Positions 1 to 8,803 of a DNA stretch of 64,000 bases are shown here, piece after piece. The stretch lies in the NCBI GenBank assembly GCA_019454045.1, contig SKCR01029101.1, positions 62,001 through 126,000 on the forward strand, written 5' to 3'. The notes under the pieces were generated by a model. The model did not search any database. It was not told the DNA's origin and worked only from the letters and a program-made list of their open reading frames with translations. This DNA is from Zanthoxylum bungeanum. Its lineage: Eukaryota; Streptophyta; Magnoliopsida; Sapindales; Rutaceae. Each line of letters opens with the position of its first letter. Position 1 is the stretch's first letter. A program made the position numbers and the translations under genes.

Positions 1-1087
1 TTCTATAGTGGAATTTCTGGACTAATGAGAACCACAATAGATGCTGCTGCTGGAGGAGCATTAATGGCAAAATGAGAAGATCAGACCTGAGACTTAATTG
101 AAGAAATGGCGAACAACAATTCCTTGTGGCCAATAGAAAGAAGCATGATCCATCGATAGTAGGAATCCAAGAAGTAGGAGCCAACACAACAATGAATGAA
201 AAGTTGGATTAGATATGCAAATTCATGGAAACTCTTAGCATGCAAGGTAATGTTGGATCCACAAGTTCACCATATGGAGGAGCACCAAAGACAAAATCTT
301 ACAACCAATATTATGAGACTGTGAACTATGTCAGCAATTTCAACAGACATGGGAATATTCCATATTCCAATACCTACAACCCTGGTTAGAGGAATCATCC
401 CAATTTCACATGAAGCAACACTGCAGGGCAAAAGAACAATCCATCACCCGGATTCCAACATCAGAATAAAGGCCATGAGTATGAAAAGGAACCAGGAATA
501 GCAGAGGTGTTTGCATAGACGAAAAAGCAAGAAGTAAAATATGACACTTTAGCAGCTGTGGTTTAAAATCAAGCAACATCTTTGAAGACACTGGAAAATC
601 AAATAGGACAACTGGCCAATGCTCAGAGTTATAGACCGCAAGGTACCCTTCCTAGCAACACATAACCAAATCTAAGGAACAGAGGGAATGAGTAATGCCA
701 AACCATCACTTTGAAAAGCGGGACTGAAATCAACAAAGATGTTAGAGTCAAGGCATCTACTGAGGAATTTCCAAAAAAAGCAGCGAAGCAGATCCACATA
801 TGGAGGAAAAAGAGGCAAAAGAAAGATTAACTCCACCTCCACCTTTTCCACAGCGGCTCCAAAAACACAAACTGGACAAGAAGTTTGCTCGATTCTTAGA
901 GATATTCAAAAAACTGCATATCAACTTTCCATTTGCAGAAGTGTTAGAATAAATGCCCAGCTATGTCAAATTCATGAAAGATATTCTGTCACGAAAATGA
1001 AGATTGGGAGATTACGAGATGGTAGCACTGACAGAAGAATGCAGCGCTATCGTTCAGAGGAAGCTTCCCCCAAAGTTGAAGGACTCT
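1..1087 (+). pseudogene. gag remnant of element 0
   Basis: Gag is the structural capsid/nucleocapsid polyprotein of the retroelement. Reading across frames shows conserved blocks also found at 54330-55380: a capsid block ending near 230, an Asn-rich segment, the block LENQIGQLANAQSYRP near 592-642, a Glu/Lys-rich acidic linker and a PPPPFPQRLQ-type tract near 833-860. Stops are frequent (for example TGA at 73 and TAG at 159). The N-terminal third lies outside the window. No CCHC knuckle is visible, as is usual for this clade. An ORF at 739-1092 is out of frame with the gag homology and is not real. Confidence 0.75.
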
Positions 1088-1440
1088 GGTAGTTTCACCA
1101 TCCCTTACACCATAGGAGAACATTACTTCGGTAAGGCTTTGTGTGATGTAGGTGCAAATATTAATTGAATGCCTTTGTCTATTTACAAGAAACTACATAT
1201 TGAAGAAGTAAATCCCACCTTAGTCACTCTGCAACTGGCTGACAGATCACTCACATTTTTGAGAGGGGTAGTGGAAGATGTGCTGGTCAAAGTGGAAAAA
1301 TTCATTTTCCCAGCAGATTTCATTGTCATTGACATTAAGGAAGATAAAGACGTACCCATCATCCTCGGAGACCATTATTGGCTACAGGTCGAACCATTAT
1401 TGATGTATAAAAAGGTGAACTAACCATGATGGTGTAGGAC
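1088..1440 (+). pseudogene. Aspartic protease remnant of element 0
   Basis: This is the retropepsin-like protease that matures the Gag-Pol polyprotein. The active-site region reads CDVGAN (usual form DLGAS) near 1144, followed by an in-frame TGA and then the open stretch MPLSIYKKLHIEEVNPTL. The typical downstream block VVEDVLVKVEKFIFPADF is intact near 1269-1323, and the closing ILG motif is near 1360. It aligns throughout with the better preserved copy at 55304-55717. The stop two residues after the active site and a frameshift near 1370 make it inactive. Confidence 0.8.
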
Positions 1441-2159
1441 CAAGAAGTAACATTCAATGTTTTCAAAGCCATGAAATTCCTGAATGATGAAAATGAGGAG
1501 GAATGTTTCAAACTTGATGTAATAGATAGTATCATCCAGAACACAGATACAATGCAACATTACACTGACAAACTTGAAGCATACATCACCAACGTGACTG
1601 ACAGAGAATTAGATTAGGAGATTCTGGAATGTATCAACTATTTTGATAGAGCCTCTCGCTTCAGATCGACACCATTGGTGAAAAGCTGGGAACTATCGAA
1701 AAAGGAGAGAATCAAACCCTGGATTGAAGAACCACCGCAACTCGAACTAAAGCCACTTTCGAGCCATCTCAGGTATGCATACTTGGAAAACTCTTCTGAT
1801 TTACCTATGATTATTTCTTTGTTGTTAACATGGGTGCAGGAAGAAAAGTTGTTGAGAGTGTTACGCGAGCATAATAAAGCTATTGGCTAGACTAAAGCAG
1901 ACATTCGAGGCATCAGTCCATCATTTTGTATGCATAAAATCCTGATGAACGATGAATACAAAGCCACAATGGAGCATCAACGGAGACTGAATCCAACCAC
2001 GAAAGAAATAGTAAAGAAAGAAATCATTAAAATGGTTAGATGTCGACATCATCTACCCTATCTCTGACAGCTTTTGGGTGAGTCCTATGAATGTGTACCC
2101 AAGAAAGGAGGAATGATTGTAGTCACAAATGAAAAGAATGAGGCGATTCTAACAAGGAC
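1441..2159 (+). other. Protease-RT linker region of element 0, decayed
   Basis: This stretch follows the protease and precedes the RT. Fragments of the Athila/Tat linker are readable, including EVTFNVFKAMKF near 1447-1482, LEPPSSHLRYAYL-like residues near 1756-1785, and a degenerate block near 1962-2030 that precedes RT in this clade. Several frameshifts and stops interrupt it. No independent gene is seen. Confidence 0.6.
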
Positions 2160-3290
2160 AATGACTGGATGAAGAGTATGCATGGACTATAGGAAGTTGA
2201 ACAAAGCAACACAAAATGATCATTTCCCGCTACCATTCATTGACCATATGCTAGACAGACTAGCGGGACATGAATTCTACTATTTTCTAGAAGGATACTC
2301 AGGATATAATCAGATTGCCATCGCCCCAGAAGATCAGGAGAAAACCACTTTTACATGCCCGTATAGTACTTTTGAATTCCGTAGGATGCCATTTGGACTC
2401 TGTAATGCTCCTGCCATATTTCAACACTACATGATGGCCATCTTTTCAGACATGATAGAACAAATCATGGAAGTCTTCATGGATGACTTCACAGTATTTG
2501 GAGACTCGTTCGGCCACTGCTTCTAAAATCTGGAAAAAGTGTTACAAAAATGTGAAGATACCAACTTGGTACTCAACTGGGAGAAATACCACTTCATGGT
2601 GCAGGAAGGAATTGTCCTGGGACATCAGATCTCAAAAAAGGGAATCGTGGTAGACAAAGCAAAAATTGAGATGATAGAAAAACTACCTCCACCAGCATCC
2701 GTCAAAGGGATTTGAAGTTTTCTCGGGCATGCAGGATTTTACAGGAGATTTATCAAAGATTTCTCCAAGATTGCTAAACCATTATGGAATCTGTTGGAGA
2801 AAGATGTGCCGTTATACTTCACCAAATAATGCCACCATGCTTTCGAGATCTTGAAACAAAAACTGGTCTCTGCCCCCATCATAGTAGCACCAGATTGGAC
2901 GTTACCTTTTGAAGTGATGTGCGATGCCAATGATTTTACTGTAGGTGCAGTTTTGGGACAACATAAGGAGAAAATTTTTCACACCATTTACTACGCCAGT
3001 AGAACTTTGAATGAAGCACAACTCAACTACACAACAACTTAAAATGAGTTGCTCGCAGTTGTGTTTGCTTTTGATAAATTCTGCTCCTATCTGCTGGGTC
3101 CCAAAGTGGTGGTCTACACAGATCATTCAGCAATCAAATACCTGATCGCAAAGAAAGATGCCAACTCTAGATTGATCTGTTGGGTGATTCTACTGTAAGA
3201 ATTTGACATAGAGATTCGAGATAGGAAGGGATCAGAAAATCAAGAGGAAGATCACTTGTCAAGGCTTGAAAATGGAGGTACAACTGGCAA
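2160..3290 (+). pseudogene. Reverse transcriptase and RNase H remnant of element 0
   Basis: These are the replication domains of a Gypsy Pol. One frame carries the whole region. RT runs from VCMDYRKLNKAT (about 2179) through FRRMPFGLCNAPAIFQ (2379-2430) to the catalytic YMDD-equivalent FMDD (about 2475). The thumb and connection follow ([22 protein letters not shown], about 2720-2790). RNase H shows DANDFTVGAVLGQ (about 2923), YASRTLNEAQ and [10 protein letters not shown] (about 3115). Five in-frame stops (2524, 2713, 2827, 3040, 3196) inactivate it, but spacing is otherwise normal, so decay is by point mutation. Confidence 0.9.
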
Positions 3291-3379
3291 TGAGCTGACA
3301 ATCAAAGAAACTTTTCCAGATGAACAGTTGTTTGTAATGGACACATCAGCAACAAAAGAAATTCTTCAAAGAAGTCAAA

Positions 3380-3797
3380 CACTATGTTTGGGATGGGCCG
3401 TACCTATTCAAACATTGTGCCAATTAGTTATTGCAGCGTTGTGTACCATATGAGGAGGTCAATAGTGTCATGCAACATTATCATTCATCACCATACGACG
3501 AACACTTCAGCGGAGATAAAATTACAGCCAAAGTCCTACAATCAGGTTTGTTCTGGCCCACTATATTTAAAGATGCTCACTTATTTGTTCTTCAATGTGA
3601 CAGGTGCCAGAGAATGGGAAATATTTCGAGGAGAAATGAATGACCTCTTTAAAGCATTCTCGAAGTGGAAATATTTGATGTCAGGTCCATTTGTAATCAC
3701 CCAAGTTTTACCATATGGAGCCATTGAGCTACATGACCCTAACTCCAATGATACATTCACACTCAACAGCCAACATTTCAAGCATTACTACGGATAA
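3380..3797 (+). pseudogene. Integrase remnant with the catalytic core deleted (element 0)
   Basis: The N-terminal zinc-binding domain is present (YHSSPYDEHFSGDK, then LQCDRCQRMGNISRRNE, 3480-3643). The next readable residues already belong to the integrase C-terminal domain (SGPFVITQVLPYGAIELHDP, in another frame, ending HFKHYYG at 3795). The catalytic D,D(35)E core expected between them, normally several hundred bases, is missing, with the junction near 3640-3650. This copy could not integrate itself. The order of domains (RNase H then integrase) is that of Ty3/Gypsy. Confidence 0.85.
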
Positions 3798-3969
3798 TCC
3801 ATCAAGCATCAAAAAGAGAGTCTCACACTTACAGATCCAGCATAACATTCGAGCAGTCATGTCTAGCTGACGGCATTAAACTTAGCGCTAGTAGGGAGGC
3901 AACCCATGCAATATGTGTATATATTGAGATTTTGTGTGTTTTATTTTTGTAGGAAAAATCGTAGACAGG
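3798..3969 (+). promoter_or_regulatory. Conserved post-pol tract and possible splice acceptor (element 0)
   Basis: After the pol stop comes GACGGCATTAAACTTAGCGC followed by TAGTAGGGAGGCAACCCATGC (3869-3909), which is characteristic of the pol-env junction of Athila/Tat elements. A T-rich tract ending TTTTATTTTTGTAG (3938-3951) looks like a 3' splice site just upstream of the next ORF. Splicing of env-like RNA is known in this clade. That this acceptor works here is inference. Confidence 0.5.
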
Positions 3970-4518
3970 ATGGAAGACTTTTTCGCAAAACTTCACAAGC
4001 ATTTTCCTTCTATCCCTCAAAACTCTCTGATGAAAGTCTACAAAGCACGCATTGAAAGAATGAGAAATCTAATGATCCAAGGTATTCCTAGTGATATTCG
4101 TTGGATAATTGAAGAACGAGTCTGATTGGCAGATGAGTCATCTGACTCTTTTATTTCTTTTTTATCTGGATTAGGAACAAGCACCTATGCTAAGAAAAGA
4201 ATATCCAAATGATTAAGTGTTTGTTATAAGTGTGCACGCTGTACATGCAATACTCATTGTCGTTCTTTAGGAATAATGTCTGATAATCGTGAAGATAAAA
4301 TAAAATTTGTTAGGGATGGCATGACTAAGGAGTCTTTAGATGACATATCATTGACTCTTGAGACGCATCCCAGTGGATATGTGTATCACACAATTCGCAT
4401 GTTACATACACAGTTTCGAAGAGAAAGACAACAATTGAGTCTTGGGAATCTGACTTTAAAAGACCCTGTTTGCCAATTTATAAGAAAATTGGATGGGAAG
4501 CTTGTCTCTGACACATAG
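3970..4518 (+). pseudogene. Cys-rich ORF in the env position of element 0 (183 codons, two stops)
   Basis: One frame from ATG 3970 to the TAG at 4516 is open except for two TGAs (4123 and 4207), both explained by a CGA to TGA change. The N-terminal ~50 residues are helical and charged (MEDFFAKLHKHF...). A middle segment has SGLGTSTYAKKRISK, directly followed by the cluster CYKCARCTCNTHC (4225-4263). A basic C-terminal part ends LDGKLVSDT. The pattern of a basic YAKKR patch before a close Cys/His cluster recalls the small zinc-finger nucleic-acid-binding proteins of carla- and vitiviruses. That likeness is from memory and weak. The product is otherwise unrecognised and is not the usual transmembrane Athila env-like protein. 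Confidence 0.55.
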
Positions 4519-4787
4519 ATATCATTCAAGCCATTACTTCATGTATATATTACTATTTCCTTACATTTAACTAATAATTATAATTTGTTATAAAATTTCC
4601 TTTTTTTTTTTGCTGACAAGATCCAGACTTTTTTACTTTCATAATTTATTTTACTATTTAGCTAATAATTGTCATTTGGTAGGTACTAGTGCTATTATTA
4701 CTCACCCCTTTTTCAAGATCTATAAATTCAGCTCGTCATTGCCCTCTTGTAGACATCCAGATTTGAGAGAGTAATAATAATAAAAAA
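4519..4787 (+). other. AT-rich spacer between Cys-rich ORF and LOG ORF
   Basis: No ORF of note was found. The stretch is AT-rich with a T-11 run near 4602. A short open segment (4681-4770, GTSAIITHPFFKIY...) follows a TTTGGTAG that could be a splice acceptor and ends in tandem TAA codons. It may be the 5' untranslated part of the captured LOG transcript or a degenerate exon. Nothing decides between these. Confidence 0.4.
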
Positions 4788-7417
4788 ATAGAAGCAACTT
4801 CAAGAAGACGAGTTGTTAACATCTGTGTGTTTTGTGGTACTAGTTCTGATTTTAAACCAGAATTCGTTGAGGCAACACAAAAATTGGGTAGAGTCATAGC
4901 TGAGAGGAATATGCACTTAGTATATGGCGGTGACAATCTTAGACTAATGGGGTACGTTTCAAGGGCTGTATAGGAAGACGGTAGTCAAGTTTTGGGAATC
5001 ATCCCAAAACATTTGGCAGAGGCAAATCTGTTGGTTAATTATAACCAATAGCATCATTATTTTGTAAAGAACATGGTGTTCTTGTACAAAATTAACTATG
5101 TGATAAAGGAAATTGCTCTTTTATCATTTGTAATTGGATTTCCTGGATATATAAATGATAAAAGTCCATATGATTAATACCGGATTAATAAGATATGAGA
5201 CACTATTAATCCACAAAGGTTTAATCTTTAAATATCCCTAGTCGTAGTATTCTCGAGAGTAGACATCGATAATGCGGAATAGGCTAGTTATTACACTTGT
5301 GCGCGTTATGGAAGCTTAACGGCATAATTCTCATATATTTGGGTATTGGATACTTATGCAAGTGTCATAGGAGGTTCTGTTTGCCGATGGTACGGGAATA
5401 GCTTCACTCTGGATAGACCCCTCATAATCCCATTGGTAGTATGACTATGTGTCTATGGGAATCCGAATCAGGGTAGATGTATATGGTTTTAACATGAGAC
5501 TTGTATCGCTAATACTTGCGACAATCAGTATACTTTGGTTTTGGTCTTCCGTGGCTTTAACAGGTTCTGTGTACACCTCTCCTGGGTATACTGAGAATCG
5601 TAGTGTATTGGGTGTGATGTCAAGATGGAAGTATCACTTCAGTCATATGGAGATGATGATCACGCATGGATATAGAACTGATACTCTATAGTGCTATAGC
5701 CATCGGGAAAGTATGACTAGGTCATGACTTTCCGATCATAAAGAGACTAGTTGCTAGTGATCCAATATATACTTCGTATGGGGCAGACACAATTCTAGCC
5801 TCATGCCTAGCATGTGACATCAGATACTGGATCATAATATGCAATACTACGTATACTTACGCCTGACAAAGATTATATATTCCTTTAAAGAATATTTCTG
5901 GAGAATTGGGAGGCACGGTGCTTTGCTAAAAGCCAACCATGTCTTGTAAATCGATAAGAACGTGGTACCGGGTACGCACGTATTCGGATAGTCCGATGAT
6001 CGTATTTACTGCAAACATATCCAGGGATCTTTTGGGTCGCCTCCCAAAGATTCACCGATGATATTTGACTCGAACAGAATTAATCAGGGATTAATTATGA
6101 GAGAGAAAAATAATTTGGGATTAATCACGGTAATAATTAATCAGAGAATTAATCATCTGAGAAAGAATTAATCTAGGATTATTGCGTCGAGAATTTATCT
6201 GGGATTAAATTCATCAAGAAGAGAGAACGCGATTAATTTAGAATTAATCGGCAAAGTAAATTTAATAGTGAAATTGGATTTTACTATTTCATTTATTTAA
6301 CTGGGCTAAAATAATATATTAATTGAAATTAGATTTCAACGCGGAATTAAAATTGGATTTTAATTCAAGCAAACGAATTAATTTAGAATTAATTTGTAAG
6401 CGACTTACGTAATAATATTGCGAGGCATTATTATTTAATTAAATTGGATTTAATTAAGTCGCAACGGTAAATTCGTTTAATTTGGAATTAAACGAACCCG
6501 GGCCTGAGCGAAGTTGCGTGTTAGATTGTCCCACTTAAATTTGGAATTTGAAGTGGGGCCCACCAACTTACATCAATGTGTTTGACACTTGATGGAATTT
6601 GGTAATTGGTTGAGTAAAAGCTTGGGATTGCTTTTTCTACACTCAAACCAAATCCTACACACCAACCTAATATATAAAGCCAAGTCAAACTTTGGAAGTG
6701 TTAGCTTGTTACTATTCACAGCATCTTCTCTCTTCTTCCTTAGCAAAACCGTGAGTTTCATTTCTCTCTAATGGAGTTTTGTTGCAAAATTCTTGTAAGC
6801 TAGCACTTTAAGGAGTCAAAGGAAGGTGATAGGGAGACTCACCCATGAGTTTGGAACAACTAAGAGGGCTTGGAGCTTCCATCATCCAAGAAAAAATTTT
6901 GAACTCAACCGATCAATGTGAGTCATCCGCAACTTATTTTTATTTTATTCACACACGAATCACGATTAGAGATCTCGTGGCATGTCTAGGACACTAACAG
7001 AATCTTATCGGGAAATCAAACGGAGAGGAATGCATCGTGCCAGGTATATCCAGATGACTTGTTGAAATGATTAACTATGCTGATGCTTTTATTGCTTTGC
7101 CAGGTGGCTTGGGCACGATGGAGGAAATTCTTATAGTGCTATCTTGGACGAACTTGAACATACACCAGAAACCAATTCGATTGTTTAATGTTGATGGATT
7201 TTTTGACTATCTTTTTGTGTTTCTTGAAGATGCCCGGAGAAATGGGTTCCTTTCAAAACCCGTAAAAGCTTTTCTCGTCACTGCCAGAATAGCCAATGGT
7301 TTAATTGATTTACTCTTAGTCTTTGAACCACAAATTGACCCTATCTTTTCCAAGATAAACTGGTCTGATAATGATCGTGGTAAGAAGCGTCGGATAAATT
7401 TGGATCTTAACTTTTAG
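4788..7417 (+). pseudogene. LOG-like: Captured intronless LOG-family cytokinin phosphoribohydrolase, split by a solo LTR
   Basis: LOG enzymes release active cytokinin base from cytokinin riboside 5'-monophosphate in the cytosol. The first part (4788-5028) reads VVNICVFCGTSSDFKPEF and LVYGGDNLRLMG, then VLGIIPKHLAEAN. After the solo LTR (5029-6999) the same frame resumes and gives ADAFIALPGGLGTMEEIL, which contains the family signature PGGxGTxxE, and runs to TAG 7415. Without the LTR and one TSD copy it is 217 codons, the normal LOG length. Plant LOG genes have several introns and none is present, so it probably came from an mRNA. Defects are ATA at the probable start (4788), TAG near 4970, TGA near 7056 and the LTR. 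It lies between a Gypsy pol and that element's polypurine tract. Confidence 0.85.
5029..6999 (+). mobile_element. Solo LTR of Copia family C1 inside LOG (solo LTR A)
   Basis: The LTR starts TGTTGGTTAATTATAACC and ends CTAACA, 1971 bases, flanked by AAATC (5024-5028) and GAATC (7000-7004), a 5-bp TSD with one substitution. Its sequence follows the C1 LTRs of elements 1 and 3 along its length, including the hairpin array at about 6060-6500. A TATA-like TATATAAAG lies near 6671. No internal retroelement sequence is present, so it most likely arose by LTR-LTR recombination. The LOG frame reads through when it is removed, so it landed in an existing LOG copy. Confidence 0.9.
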
Positions 7418-8775
7418 TTTTCTTTTTAGATGTAGAATTCCACGCCAACCAAGTACCGTTTTCTAAACTCTTCTTCTTCGTTTTAGACATTGGAGACAAT
7501 GTCTCAATTAGGTTTGGGGAATGAGGAGAATAGTTAATTAGTATCTTTTTTTATTTTTTTTCTTTGTGTTGTTTTTAGTATCTTGTTTTATTTTTTTAAT
7601 TTGTGTTGTTTTTAGTCAAAAATTCAAAAATTTTAAAAACTAATATAATAAAAATTAAAATCATCAAAAATTTGTTTTTTTATGTTTTAAACTTGACTAA
7701 TTAGGTGGAATTGTGTTTGAGATAGCTGTGTAAGGAATTTCCACTCCTGAGACGTATCTCAACTTAATTTGTAACAATGTATTTTTTTATTTCCTTTTGA
7801 ATTATTTAAATTCATGAATTCTCTATAATACTGACTAAATTGGATATTCATATGCTCATTTGACAGGCATTATTAACATGAATGGTAACATACAGACATG
7901 TGTCGTTAGTGAAAAGTTTGTAATATTCAGTGCTCTAGTTTATTAGAGTAAGCATCTAAAAGTGATGGAATAAAACCAAAAATTGTGTATATAAATAATT
8001 AACCATGCTTTTAATTAGTAATCAGACATCTTGCATCAGTAACCAGTTATTGTTCGTGTCAAATGGTTAAGCCTGAGTTAATAATAATAAAGTTTCTACT
8101 TAGTAACCGGACGTCTTTCCTTAGTGAGCAGTGATTGTTCGCGGCAAACGGTAAAACTTTTAACATCTGAGATCTGAGTAATTAAGTCTGTAGGGGTGTC
8201 TTGACACCTAGTGCCCTAAAGCCAACTGGTTTGGGAGTAACTGACCCAAAGCTTACTACAAGGATTGAAGATGTTATAAAAAAAAAATTCAGAAAAAGAT
8301 CCATTACCAAAAAAGTGTGAATTTTGATATAAATTTAGGATAAAAATATTACTCTCTTTTCAACTACACGTATGAATATTGTGGGCACAATGAGTTGATT
8401 AATACATTGTTGGTTGTGTATATGGAGAATGGTAAAAATAATCAGATAATTTACTTATTTGGTAATTTATAAAGAAAGAAAAAAACTATTAAATTGGATA
8501 AGAATTTCACTTGTTTAGTTACTAACTTGTTTATCTTGCTTTGTGTGTTTGATTGTACATTTGATTGATGTTTATGGGTATCATCGTTGTAAGCCCTCAC
8601 GAGACTACAACCCATCCACTAGGGACATATAGGGGTTTAAAGGCTTGTTGCATACGCTAAATGCAACCGTGATCCCTACGAAAGTGGCTTAGTTAAATTT
8701 TATTTTTAGTTTGTTTATTATATTATATTTTATTATTTTGCTCGAGGACTAGCAAAATGTTAGGTTTGGGGGTGT
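7418..8775 (+). other. 3' untranslated region and polypurine tract of element 0
   Basis: No coding sequence. The segment ACATTGGAGACAATGTCTCA then AGGTTTGGGGAATGAGG near 7487-7525 matches the purine-rich 3' region typical of Athila/Tat elements. Two diverged ~90-bp direct copies occur at about 8010-8075 and 8097-8160 (TAGTAAYCRGACRTCTT... TTGTTCG). The true polypurine tract is TTAGGTTTGGGGGTG (8761-8775), next to the LTR start TGATAAGCGG, which agrees with the LTR start of the sister copy at 51504 (TGATGAGTGG). Confidence 0.7.
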
Positions 8776-8803
8776 GATAAGCGGAAAATATATAAATATT
8801 TAT
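8776..8803 (+). repeat. Truncated start of the 3' LTR of element 0
   Basis: Only 28 bases remain before the minus-strand element begins. They align with the start of the LTR at 51504-51530 with about seven mismatches, which fixes the LTR boundary. Confidence 0.6.

Larger units (their letters stand above)
1..8803 (+). mobile_element. Decayed Athila/Tat-clade Ty3/Gypsy element (element 0), lacking its 5' end
   Basis: The window opens inside gag. Protease, RT, RNase H and integrase remnants follow in Gypsy order, then two extra ORFs, a 1.36-kb untranslated region, a polypurine tract and the first 28 bases of an LTR. The clade call rests on the protease block (ALCDLGA-type motif, ILG motif), on the conserved tract TAGGGAGGCAACCCATGC after pol, and on similarity to the copy at 51504-56013, which has the Asp-type primer site. 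Many in-frame stops and an integrase deletion make it non-autonomous. A solo Copia LTR (5029-6999) lies inside it. It is cut at 8804 by a minus-strand element. Confidence 0.85.

Noticed and set aside
739..1092. A 117-codon ORF rich in Arg and Ser
   Set aside because: It is out of frame with the gag homology on the same strand, so it is a shadow.
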